DNA of 64,000 nucleotides from Kaustia mangrovi (GTDB lineage Bacteria; Pseudomonadota; Alphaproteobacteria; Rhizobiales; Im1): NCBI RefSeq assembly GCF_015482775.1, contig NZ_CP058214.1, positions 1,488,001 to 1,552,000 of the forward strand, read 5' to 3'. Shown piece by piece: positions 1 to 7,902 of this stretch (position 1 is its first letter; each line of letters starts with the position of its first letter). The notes under the pieces were generated by a model. It saw only the letters and a program-made list of their open reading frames with translations, ran no database searches and was not told where the DNA came from. The position numbers and the translations under genes were made by a program.

Positions 1-479
1 GTCAGCACGCGGGTCTCGCGCGGATAATCCGGCACCTCGCGCGACAGCCGCTCCGCGATGTCCTCCTTCGTCTCGCGCCCGCGCGCGGCCAGCCGTTCCG
101 CCAGAACGTCGACAGGAGCTGTGACCTCCAGGATCACCGCACGGTCATAGGCCGCGACGATGGCCGGCAGGGCGGCGCGCGAGACATTCGCCACCACGTT
201 GCGGCCCCGTCCGAGGTCGTCGCGCAGGCTCTCAGGCAGCCCGTAATAGAGGCCGTGGGCCTGCCACCAGGCGAGGAACCGGCCTTCCGCGATCCCCTCG
301 CGAAAGGCCTCCTCCTCAATCGCCTCATGGTCCTCGCCACCGGCATCCGCAGGCCGCGTGATGAGACGCCTTGCAAAGACGAAGCGGCGGTCGCCGCCAA
401 GCCTCTCGCGCGCCGCCTCGAGCAGCGTGTCCTTGCCCGCACCGCTCGGGCCGACGACGAGAATGAGCTGACCGCGCAT
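1..479 (-). CDS. phnN: Ribose 1,5-bisphosphate phosphokinase PhnN (3' end beyond window)
   Basis: The visible 159 codons, read leftward from the ATG at 479, begin MRGQLILVVGPSGAGKDTLL. This is a P-loop (GPSGAGKD) at residues 10-17, followed by FARRLITRP and GGEDHEA segments typical of PhnN. The family phosphorylates ribose 1,5-bisphosphate to PRPP and is about 190 aa, so roughly 30 residues lie off the left edge. It sits 23 bp after nadC on the same strand, so co-transcription is likely. NadC consumes PRPP, which gives a plausible link. No other phosphonate (phn) gene is in view, so a role outside C-P lyase metabolism is inferred. Confidence 0.85.
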   Translation of the reverse strand, partial: MRGQLILVVGPSGAGKDTLLEAARERLGGDRRFVFARRLITRPADAGGEDHEAIEEEAFREGIAEGRFLAWWQAHGLYYGLPESLRDDLGRGRNVVANVSRAALPAIVAAYDRAVILEVTAPVDVLAERLAARGRETKEDIAERLSREVPDYPRETRVL

Positions 480-502
480 CGTCTGTTGCACTCCGGTATC
501 CG

Positions 503-1339
503 TCAGGCCGCCTCGTCCAGCCCCACATCGACGGCCGGCGAGGACTGGGTGATGCGCCCGACGGAGATGAAGTTCACGCCGGTCTCCGCGATGGGACGGA
601 TCGTGTCGAGATTGACCCCGCCGGACGCCTCCAGCGGAATGCGCCCGTCGACGATTCGGACCGCCTCCGACAGCATGTCCGGCGCCATGTTGTCGAGCAG
701 CAGGATATCGGCGCCGGCCGCCAGCGCCTCCTCCACCTGGTCGAGCCGGTCGCATTCCACCTCGACCTTGGTGAGGATCGGCACGGTCGCCTTGGCCCGC
801 GCAATGGCGTTGGCGAGCCCGCCGCAGACCACGATGTGGTTGTCCTTGATCATCACGCCATTATCGAGCCCGAGACGGTGATTGCGCCCGCCGCCGCAGG
901 TGACGGCGTATTTCTCGAACATCCTCAGGCCCGGCGTCGTCTTTCGCGTGTCGACGAGCTGGGCCTTCGTGCCCGCGATGCGGTCCACATAGACCGCGGT
1001 CTGGGTGGCGATGCCCGACATGTGCTGGACGAGGTTGAGGGCGAGCCGCTCCGCGGTGAGGATCTTGCGGGCCTGCCCCGTCACGCGGGCCAGAATCGCC
1101 CCCTTGCCGACCCGCTCGCCATCCTTGACGCGCAGGTCGATCTCGACCTCGTCCATATAGAGCTCGAAGACCCGCGCGGCGATATCGATGCCCGAGACGA
1201 CGATCTCCTCGCGCGCATTGATGTCGAACGTGCCCTGACGGTCGGCATCGATCAGCAATGTGGATGTAAGGTCGACGAACCCGATGTCCTCGGCCAGGAA
1301 ATTGCCGATGGCCTGGTCGACATGGAGGGGATCGATCAT
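503..1339 (-). CDS. nadC: Nicotinate-nucleotide pyrophosphorylase (carboxylating)
   Basis: NadC (quinolinate phosphoribosyltransferase) makes nicotinate mononucleotide from quinolinate and PRPP. The 278-residue product has the family core: AERLALNLVQHMSGIAT, the DTRKTTPGLR phosphoribosyl-binding segment, GGGRNHRLGLDNGVMIKDNH, and the C-terminal EASGGV and SVGRIT motifs. I start it at the ATG at 1339 (MIDPLHVDQA), which has an AGGAGAG ribosome site, and not at the ATG 57 bp upstream. nadA and nadB are not in the window. Instead it lies between a TRAP transporter and phnN, an unusual setting, and has its own 174-bp upstream gap carrying a candidate operator. Confidence 0.93.
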   Translation of the reverse strand: MIDPLHVDQAIGNFLAEDIGFVDLTSTLLIDADRQGTFDINAREEIVVSGIDIAARVFELYMDEVEIDLRVKDGERVGKGAILARVTGQARKILTAERLALNLVQHMSGIATQTAVYVDRIAGTKAQLVDTRKTTPGLRMFEKYAVTCGGGRNHRLGLDNGVMIKDNHIVVCGGLANAIARAKATVPILTKVEVECDRLDQVEEALAAGADILLLDNMAPDMLSEAVRIVDGRIPLEASGGVNLDTIRPIAETGVNFISVGRITQSSPAVDVGLDEAA

Positions 1340-1456
1340 CTCTTCAACTCTCCTGATGCTGTTGGGCGACGAGATCGATAATTCGATCTGTTTCAAAAGG
1401 TTGGAGCAAATTGATATGCGTCCAATCGGGTGCGGGTTGCTCCAGCCGGATAATCG

Positions 1457-1472
1457 TTTGTGTACATTCGAA
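1457..1472 (-). promoter_or_regulatory. Candidate operator upstream of nadC-phnN
   Basis: The plus-strand sequence TTTGTGTAC-N4-GAA lies in the gap before nadC. The same pattern recurs at 4794-4809 upstream of the TRAP operon transcribed in the same direction. Matching 12 fixed positions at two promoters of one apparent operon suggests a shared operator. The regulator is unknown and the assignment is inference. Confidence 0.35.
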
Positions 1473-1513
1473 TTGATGCGGTTTCTGCCTGCGGCCGGCC
1501 CATGGATCGCCTC

Positions 1514-3460
1514 CTATTCCGCCGCGGACGGGTTGGAGGCCCGGACGAGCGCGCTGTCGCGATAGGACATGACCAGCAGGCCAACGGCCACCGCGCCGGC
1601 GGCAAGCGCGATCCAGCCGCTCTGGGCGAGCAGGACCAGAGCGCACGCGACCAGAGCGAGCCGGACCCAGGCGGACAGGCGCGCCTTCAGGAAGCCTTCC
1701 GCCGCGAAGGCGAGCGAGATGATGGCGAGCGAGCCCTCGAACACGCCCGCGACGATCTCGGCGGTCGAGCCCTCCATGATGATGCCCGGCGTATAGATGA
1801 AGGCGAAGGGGATGACAAAGGCGGCGATGGAGAAGCCGACCGCTTGTACCGCGATGGCGAGCGGGTTGGCCCCGGCTATGGCTGCGGCCGCATAGGCCGC
1901 CACCGCAACGGGCGGCGTCATGGCCGACATCGCCGCGAAATAGAGCAGGAACAGATGCGCGCCCATCAGGGGAATGCCGAACTCGTTGACGAGCGTGGGG
2001 CCGACCAGGACGGCGGCGAGCACATAGGCGCTCGGCGTCGGCATGCCGAGGCCCAGCAGGACCGTCACCAGCGCGCCGACGATGAGGGCCGGCAGCACCA
2101 TGCCGGAATCGGTGAACAGGAAGACGAGATGGGAGAACTTCGCGGCCAGCCCCGTCATGGTGATACCGCCGATGACGAGCCCCGCGGCCGCGCAGGCGCC
2201 GGTCACGCCGATCATGCGCATGGTGGTCTCCGCAAGCCCATCATAGAGCATTCTCGGGGTGATGCGGCTCGACTTGCGCACCTGCGAGATCGCGACCATG
2301 GCGATGGCACCGAACAGCGCCACATAGGTCGCCGAATAGCCTTCCAGCAGCCCCCAGACCATGACCGCGAGCGGTGCGATGAAGATCCAGCCATTGACGA
2401 GCGTGGCCGCGAGATTGGGCAGCCGGTCCGCCGGCAGGGGTGCGAGCCCCAGGCGCACCGAGCGCAGATGGACCTGGATGAAGATGCTCACATAGTAGAG
2501 GAGGCCGGGCACTGCCGCCGCGACGATGATGTCGGCATAGTCGATACCGGCATACTCCGCCATGATGAAGGCGGCCGACCCCATGACCGGTGGCAGGAGG
2601 CTGCCGCCGGTGGAGGCCGCGACCTCCACCGCGCCGGCAAGCGTGCCGGAATAGCCGAGGCGCTTCATCATGGGAATGGTGATCGCCCCGGTCGTCACGA
2701 CATCGGATGTCGGGCTGCCGGAGACCGTGCCGAACAGCCCGGAGGAGAAGACCGCCACCTTGGCCGGCCCGCCCGGGCTGCGGCCCGAGACGGAGGCCGC
2801 CAGGTCGAAGAAGAAGTCGCCGCCGCGCGCCTTGTCGAGGAACGTGCCGAAGAGCACGAACAGGAAGGCGTAGGTCGCCGCCACGCGCAGCGGAATGCCG
2901 AACAGCCCGTCGCTGGTATAGACGTTGATGTCGACGAAATGGTCGAGCGTGATGAGCCCGTGTCCGAAGGCGCCCGAGATGTGGTGGCCGAACAGGTTGT
3001 AGACCATGAACAGGCCGGCGATGATCGCAAGGCCCAGGCCCACCGTTCGCCGCGTCGCCTCGAGTGTCAGGAGGATGATCAGCCCCGCGAAGACGCGCTG
3101 CGCGTCGCTCAGCTCGGTCAGCAGGCTGATGCGCGTCGCGATCTCCGGAATGCTCCAGACGAAGAAGCCGCCCGTCACGAGGCTCAGGGCCGCCAGGCAG
3201 AAATCCGCCACCGACGGCTTGTCGCGCGCGGCCTTGGCCGTGGCGCCGATCAGCAGGAACACGAGCACCAGCATCGCCGACAGGAAGATGATGGTCAGGG
3301 CCAGCACGTCGATCGACGACAGCACGGCCGCATAGACCGTCCATACCGCGAGGATCGCGGCATAGGCCTTGACGATGTGGCCCAGAATGCCCGTCAGCTC
3401 TCGGCGGGCACCCGTGGAGAAGGCGGCTTCTCCCAACCAACGCAGGAACTGCAGAACCAT
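1514..3460 (-). CDS. TRAP transporter fused permease (TAXI type, DctQM-like)
   Basis: This is a very hydrophobic protein of about 648 aa with well over a dozen predicted membrane segments. It fits the fused 4TM/12TM permease used by TAXI-family TRAP transporters, which import organic solutes with a sodium gradient. Recognisable DctM features include FSSGLFGTVSGSPTSDVVTTG and ASTGGSLLPPVMGSAAF. The open frame extends to a TTG at 3508, but the ATG at 3460 has AAGGAAAG just upstream and is preferred. It follows its binding-protein gene by 126 bp. The substrate cannot be read from sequence; proximity to nadC hints at a pyridine or related carboxylate, which is speculation. Confidence 0.92.
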   Translation of the reverse strand: MVLQFLRWLGEAAFSTGARRELTGILGHIVKAYAAILAVWTVYAAVLSSIDVLALTIIFLSAMLVLVFLLIGATAKAARDKPSVADFCLAALSLVTGGFFVWSIPEIATRISLLTELSDAQRVFAGLIILLTLEATRRTVGLGLAIIAGLFMVYNLFGHHISGAFGHGLITLDHFVDINVYTSDGLFGIPLRVAATYAFLFVLFGTFLDKARGGDFFFDLAASVSGRSPGGPAKVAVFSSGLFGTVSGSPTSDVVTTGAITIPMMKRLGYSGTLAGAVEVAASTGGSLLPPVMGSAAFIMAEYAGIDYADIIVAAAVPGLLYYVSIFIQVHLRSVRLGLAPLPADRLPNLAATLVNGWIFIAPLAVMVWGLLEGYSATYVALFGAIAMVAISQVRKSSRITPRMLYDGLAETTMRMIGVTGACAAAGLVIGGITMTGLAAKFSHLVFLFTDSGMVLPALIVGALVTVLLGLGMPTPSAYVLAAVLVGPTLVNEFGIPLMGAHLFLLYFAAMSAMTPPVAVAAYAAAAIAGANPLAIAVQAVGFSIAAFVIPFAFIYTPGIIMEGSTAEIVAGVFEGSLAIISLAFAAEGFLKARLSAWVRLALVACALVLLAQSGWIALAAGAVAVGLLVMSYRDSALVRASNPSAAE

Positions 3461-3586
3461 CACGCGAGGCTTTCCTTGCGGCGAGGACAGATCAGGCGGT
3501 TCGGACAATCGGGGGCCGGCCGGCTGCCCCGCCCCCGGATGGTGTCACCCGGGGTGCGGGACGGACGGCCTGCCGGGCGGGCCGGC

Positions 3587-4594
3587 TCAGTTGCCGGCCT
3601 CGTCATAGGCCTTCTGGGCGCCCGGATGGTAGGGCAGCGCCTCCAGCGACTGCATGAGCTCCGGCGTGAAGTCCTTCATGGAGTTGTGGACAGCCTGGAT
3701 CTTGCCGACATTGTCGAGGACCGCCTTGGTCAGCGTGTAGGCCTCCTCGTCGCTCATATTCTCGTCCACCACCAGGGCGGCACGCGCGGCATGGGTCGTC
3801 ACGTCGCGGTCGAGCCAGGGATAGTCGCCCGCCTTCACCGTGAAGGGCTTGGCGCCGTAATCCTCGACCATCTTCTCCACCACGTCCTCCGGCACGCTCA
3901 GAAGCGTCACCGGATAGGCGTCGGCGATATTGCGGATCGAGCTGGAGCCGACGAAGGTGGCGTTCACCCACATGTCCGCACGGCGGTTCTGCATGATCTC
4001 CGAGGCGTTCTTGGAGCCCTGGAACTCGACCTTGCCGCCCCATTCGTCGATATCGTCGAGGGAAATGCCGACATTCTCGAGATCGGCCTCGGCGAGCTGG
4101 GAGGGCAGGATGCCGCGGCGGTTGAGCACCAGCCTCAGCGGCGGCTTCTTCTCCTTCAGGTCGGCCAGCGAGGTCAGCCCGTGCTCGTCGGCGAACTCCT
4201 TGGACACGACCCACTGCATCGGCGCCCAATCGTAGAGCACCATCAGCACCTTGAAGCCCTCGACCGGTTCCTTGAACGGCTCGCGGCCCTTCTGGGCGGA
4301 GATGCCCTCGCCCACATGGATGATGCCGAGCTCGCACTTGCCCTGCGTCACCTGGACGATATTGGCGTAACCGCCGCTGGATGTCTGGTATGTGACGGTC
4401 GATCCGGGTTCGGCGGCGCCAACGGCCTGGTCGAGACCCGCGCCGAGCAGCGACCAGAGCCCGCCGGGGCTGCCGCCGCACACATTGTAGTTCTTTGCCG
4501 TCGCCGTGCCGGCCGTCGCCGCGACGGCGGCGAGCCCGAGGCAGGCGGCCGCGCAAACGGACCGGAACACGGATGTCTTGGCAGATTCAGGCAT
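3587..4594 (-). CDS. TAXI family TRAP transporter solute-binding protein
   Basis: The 335-residue protein has an N-terminal signal peptide (hydrophobic stretch about residues 12-30 ending near AGTATA). It then has the TAXI binding fold: KNYNVCGGSPGGLWSLLGAGLDQAV, YQTSSGGYANIVQVTQGKCELGI, and a C-terminal AYTLTKAVLDN segment. It delivers substrate to the fused TRAP permease encoded next. The ATG at 4594 follows GGAGGGAG at good spacing, so the upstream in-frame ATG at 4630 is rejected. This is the first gene of the minus-strand TRAP-nadC-phnN run. Confidence 0.92.
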   Translation of the reverse strand: MPESAKTSVFRSVCAAACLGLAAVAATAGTATAKNYNVCGGSPGGLWSLLGAGLDQAVGAAEPGSTVTYQTSSGGYANIVQVTQGKCELGIIHVGEGISAQKGREPFKEPVEGFKVLMVLYDWAPMQWVVSKEFADEHGLTSLADLKEKKPPLRLVLNRRGILPSQLAEADLENVGISLDDIDEWGGKVEFQGSKNASEIMQNRRADMWVNATFVGSSSIRNIADAYPVTLLSVPEDVVEKMVEDYGAKPFTVKAGDYPWLDRDVTTHAARAALVVDENMSDEEAYTLTKAVLDNVGKIQAVHNSMKDFTPELMQSLEALPYHPGAQKAYDEAGN

Positions 4595-4980
4595 ATCTCT
4601 CTCTCCCTCCAGAGTTGATCCCCGATGCAAGGCGGGCTTGCCGGATGATCAGCCCGCATTGCAGCACGGCGCGTCGGTTCCGCAAATGCGAAACATCGGC
4701 ACCGACTTGCAAAGGCCCCCGTTTACGCCAGTTCTGTCACTCCCCGCAGCGCCCTCACTGTCTGAACGGGCACCGCCTACTCACGTCAGTTTATTTGTGT
4801 ACTAATGAAAAAGTAGATCGCAGTTTCCACAGGCCGTCAATCCTCAAATTGCGGAACCATCCCGAGAACGTCCCGGAAACGGCGGGGAACCGTTCCGGGA
4901 ACGGGGAGAATATCGGGTGCCGCACGCGGGGCCCTGATATACATCACTGAGATGACAAGGAGCGATTCCCAGGGAGCGCC
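4595..4980. promoter_or_regulatory. Divergent intergenic region, TRAP operon / MBL gene
   Basis: This 386-bp gap separates two divergent operons and must hold both promoters. It contains TTTGTGTAC-N4-GAA at 4794-4809, shared with the nadC upstream gap. It also has an imperfect inverted repeat, TCCCGGAAACG (4871-4881) with CGTTCCGGGA (4891-4900), in the leader of the MBL gene. No open frame here looks coding. Confidence 0.5.
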
Positions 4981-6345
4981 ATGAGTATCAGGCTGACCTT
5001 TCTCGGCGCCGTCGGAACGGTGACCGGATCGAAATATCTTCTGGAGGCCGACGGCGCGCGGATCCTCGTCGATTGCGGCCTCTTCCAGGGCTACAAGCAA
5101 CTGCGCCTGCGCAACTGGGCACCGCTGCCGATCGATCCCAGGACGATCGACGCGGTGCTCCTCACCCATGCCCATATCGACCATTCCGGCTATCTTCCGC
5201 TGCTGGTCAGGAACGGGTTTTCCGGACGCATCATCTGCACCGACGCCACCCGCGACCTGTGCGAGATCCTGCTGCCGGACAGCGGCTACCTGCAGGAGAA
5301 GGACGCCGAGTTCGCCAACCGGCACGGCTTCTCCAAGCATCGCCCCGCTTTGCCGCTCTACACCCAGGAGGACGCCGAACGCTCGCTCGGCCAGTTCGCC
5401 GCGGTGCCGTTCCGCCGCGACGTCGCGGTCGAGGGGCCGGTCCATGCACGCTTCCTGCCGGCCGGGCACATCCTCGGCGCCTCCATCGTGGAGGTGACCT
5501 GCGCGGGCCGCACCATCGTCTTCTCCGGCGATCTCGGCCGGCCGGACAGCGCCACCCTGCCCGACCCCACGCCGGTGCGCCGCGCCGACTACCTGCTGGT
5601 CGAATCGACCTACGGCAACCGCCGCCACGACGACGAGGACCCGGAGGCGGTGCTCGCCGAGATCGTCACGCAGACCGCCCTGCAGAAGGGCACCGTGCTG
5701 ATCCCGGCCTTCGCCGTCGGGCGCACCCAGACGCTGCTCTACCACCTGGCGCGGCTGAAGATGCAGAAGCGCATTCCCGACCTGCCGATCTATCTCGACA
5801 GCCCGATGGCCATCGACGCCAGCGAGATCTTCCGCAGCCATGGCGAGGACCACAAGCTCTCCGAGGACCAGTGCCGCAAGATCTTCGCCATGGTGCAGTA
5901 TGTCCGCGAGGTGGAGGACTCCAAGGCGCTCGACCGCAACCGCGACCCCAAGATCATCCTCTCCGCCAGCGGCATGGCGACCGGCGGACGGGTGCTCCAC
6001 CACCTGAAATACTACGCGCCCGACCCGCGCAACACGATCCTGTTCGCCGGCTTCCAGGCGGGGGGAACGCGCGGCGACGCCATGACATCGGGCGCCGAAC
6101 GCGTGAAGATACATGGCCAGTACGTGCCGATCCGCGCGAAGGTGGCCAATCTCCAGATGCTGTCCGCCCATGCGGACGCCGAGGAGATCATGTCGTGGCT
6201 CGGCCAGTTCGAGGCCCCGCCGCTCATGACCTTCGTCACCCATGGCGAGGCGGCCGCCTCCGACGCGCTGCGCCACCGCATCGAGGAGGAGCTGGGCTGG
6301 CCCGCCACGGTTCCTGAATACCGTTCCGACGTGGAGCTCGCATGA
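4981..6345 (+). CDS. MBL-fold beta-CASP ribonuclease-like hydrolase
   Basis: A 454-residue metallo-beta-lactamase fold protein. The N-terminal MBL half carries HAHIDHSG (residues about 62-69), which supplies the zinc ligands, then AGHILGAS and FSGDLGRP. The beta-CASP half carries ESTYGNR, PAFAVGRTQ, SASGMATGGR and the C-terminal SAHAD motif. The family includes RNA-processing nucleases of the YSH1/CPSF type. It starts at an ATG preceded by AGGGAG and overlaps the next gene by 4 bp (ATGA), so the two are translationally coupled. MBL proteins of this type are often found beside AMP-phosphorylase-like genes in proteobacteria. The physiological RNA target is unknown. Confidence 0.9.
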   Translation: MSIRLTFLGAVGTVTGSKYLLEADGARILVDCGLFQGYKQLRLRNWAPLPIDPRTIDAVLLTHAHIDHSGYLPLLVRNGFSGRIICTDATRDLCEILLPDSGYLQEKDAEFANRHGFSKHRPALPLYTQEDAERSLGQFAAVPFRRDVAVEGPVHARFLPAGHILGASIVEVTCAGRTIVFSGDLGRPDSATLPDPTPVRRADYLLVESTYGNRRHDDEDPEAVLAEIVTQTALQKGTVLIPAFAVGRTQTLLYHLARLKMQKRIPDLPIYLDSPMAIDASEIFRSHGEDHKLSEDQCRKIFAMVQYVREVEDSKALDRNRDPKIILSASGMATGGRVLHHLKYYAPDPRNTILFAGFQAGGTRGDAMTSGAERVKIHGQYVPIRAKVANLQMLSAHADAEEIMSWLGQFEAPPLMTFVTHGEAAASDALRHRIEEELGWPATVPEYRSDVELA

Positions 6346-7883
6346 CCGGCAAGCACGGAGAGGAAATGGCGGCCCTGAGCACGGCCGACCACGAGCTGCA
6401 TGTCCGCCGCCTCGGCCTCGACACGCAGCACGAGGCCGTCGTGCTCATGCGCGACGACTGCCCGGTCTGCCGCTCGGAGGGCTTCACGGCCCATGCGCGG
6501 ATAAGGCTGACCAGCGCCAGCCGCTCGATCATCGCGACGCTGTACCAGGTGTCCGGCACGTTCCTGGGCCACAACGAGGCCGGCCTCTCGGAGGCGGCAT
6601 GGCGCCGCCTCGGGGTCGTCGACGGCGAGACGATCTCCGCCAGCCATCCCCGCCCCATCGGATCGCTGAGCAAGGTGCGCGGCAAGGTCTATGGCGAGCG
6701 GCTCGACGCCTCCGCCCTGACCGAGATCGTGACGGACATCGTCGGCGGGCGGTATTCCGACATCCATCTGTCCTCCTTCATCACCGCCTGTTCGGCGCGG
6801 CCGCTCGACCTCGACGAGATGATCGCGCTCACCGGGGCGATGACGGACGCCGGCGACCGGTTGAGCTGGGACGCCTGGCCCGTCGTCGACAAGCACAGCG
6901 TCGGCGGGCTGCCCGGAAACCGGACGACGCCCATCGTGGTCGCCATCGTCGCCGCGCGCGGCCTGACCATGCCGAAGACCTCCTCGCGCGCCATCACCTC
7001 GCCCGCCGGCACGGCCGACGCGATGGAGACGCTCGCGCCGGTCAATCTCGACATTCCGGCCATGCGGCGCGTGGTCGAGCATGCCGGCGGCTGCATCGTC
7101 TGGGGCGGCGCGGTGCATCTCAGTCCCGCCGACGACACGCTGATCCGCGTGGAGCGCGCGCTCGACCTCGACAGCGAGGGCCAGCTCGTCGCCTCCGTCC
7201 TGTCGAAGAAGATCGCGGCGGGCTCGACCCATGTCGTCCTCGACCTCCCGGTCGGCCCGACCGCCAAGGTGCGCAGCGACGGGGCCGCCGCCGTGCTGTC
7301 GGAGAGCCTCACCGCGGTCGCCGAAGCCTTCGGGCTCAAGACGAGGATCCTGGTCTCCGACGGGCGCCAGCCGGTCGGGCGCGGCATCGGGCCGGCGCTG
7401 GAGGCGCGCGACGTCCTCGCCGTCCTGCAGACCCTGCCCGACGCGCCGGCGGACCTGCGCGAGCGCGCCGTCACGCTCGCCGGCGCCCTTCTGGAGCTGG
7501 GCGGCGCGGCGGGCGAGGGCGAGGGCCGCGCGGAGGCCATGGCGACATTGCGGGACGGCCGCGCCTGGGCGACCTTCCAGCGCATCTGCGAGGCCCAGGG
7601 CGGCATGCGCGAGCCGCCCCGCTCCTTCCACCGCCGCCCCGTGCCCGCGCGCCGGTCCGGCATCGTCACGGGCATCGACAACCGCCGGCTGGCACAGGTC
7701 GCCAAGCTCGCCGGCGCGCCCGACGACAAGGCGGCGGGCGTGGAGCTGCATGTCCATCTCGACACGAGGGTCGAGGCGGGCGAGCCCCTCTATACGGTGC
7801 ATGCGGAAACGCCTGGCGAGCTCGACTACAGCCTCGCCTATGTGGCGGCGAACGGCGACATCGTCGAGATCTCCGGGGACTGA
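6342..7883 (+). CDS. AMP phosphorylase / thymidine phosphorylase family protein
   Basis: A 513-residue member of the DeoA superfamily. The phosphate-site region reads KHSVGGLPGNRTTP, then PKTSSRAITSPAGTADAMETL. This is the form found in AMP phosphorylases (nucleoside monophosphate + phosphate to base + ribose 1,5-bisphosphate), and differs from the KHSTGG/SGRGLGHTGGT pattern of true thymidine phosphorylases. The extra N-terminal ~85-residue domain and the length also fit the AMP phosphorylase subgroup. It overlaps the MBL gene by 4 bp. PhnN, at the left edge, would convert the product to PRPP, so a nucleotide-salvage loop is possible. No RuBisCO or ribose-1,5-bisphosphate isomerase gene is visible. 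Confidence 0.88.
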   Translation: MTGKHGEEMAALSTADHELHVRRLGLDTQHEAVVLMRDDCPVCRSEGFTAHARIRLTSASRSIIATLYQVSGTFLGHNEAGLSEAAWRRLGVVDGETISASHPRPIGSLSKVRGKVYGERLDASALTEIVTDIVGGRYSDIHLSSFITACSARPLDLDEMIALTGAMTDAGDRLSWDAWPVVDKHSVGGLPGNRTTPIVVAIVAARGLTMPKTSSRAITSPAGTADAMETLAPVNLDIPAMRRVVEHAGGCIVWGGAVHLSPADDTLIRVERALDLDSEGQLVASVLSKKIAAGSTHVVLDLPVGPTAKVRSDGAAAVLSESLTAVAEAFGLKTRILVSDGRQPVGRGIGPALEARDVLAVLQTLPDAPADLRERAVTLAGALLELGGAAGEGEGRAEAMATLRDGRAWATFQRICEAQGGMREPPRSFHRRPVPARRSGIVTGIDNRRLAQVAKLAGAPDDKAAGVELHVHLDTRVEAGEPLYTVHAETPGELDYSLAYVAANGDIVEISGD

Positions 7884-7902
7884 CGACAGGGGGCGGCGCG
7901 CC

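Noticed and set aside
1460-4618. A 1052-residue open frame on the plus strand, and similar very long frames at 7231-11280, 15865-18479 (alternate frame) and 19093-22143
   Set aside because: They are antisense or out-of-frame shadows of high-GC genes. Their translations are Arg/Gly/His/Asp-rich with no family resemblance, while the opposite or alternate frame encodes clear transporters or enzymes.
6342-7883. Calling the gene deoA (thymidine phosphorylase)
   Set aside because: The phosphate-site motif KHSVGGLPGNRTTP and SSRAITSPAGTADAME, the N-terminal extension and the MBL neighbour fit the AMP phosphorylase subgroup.
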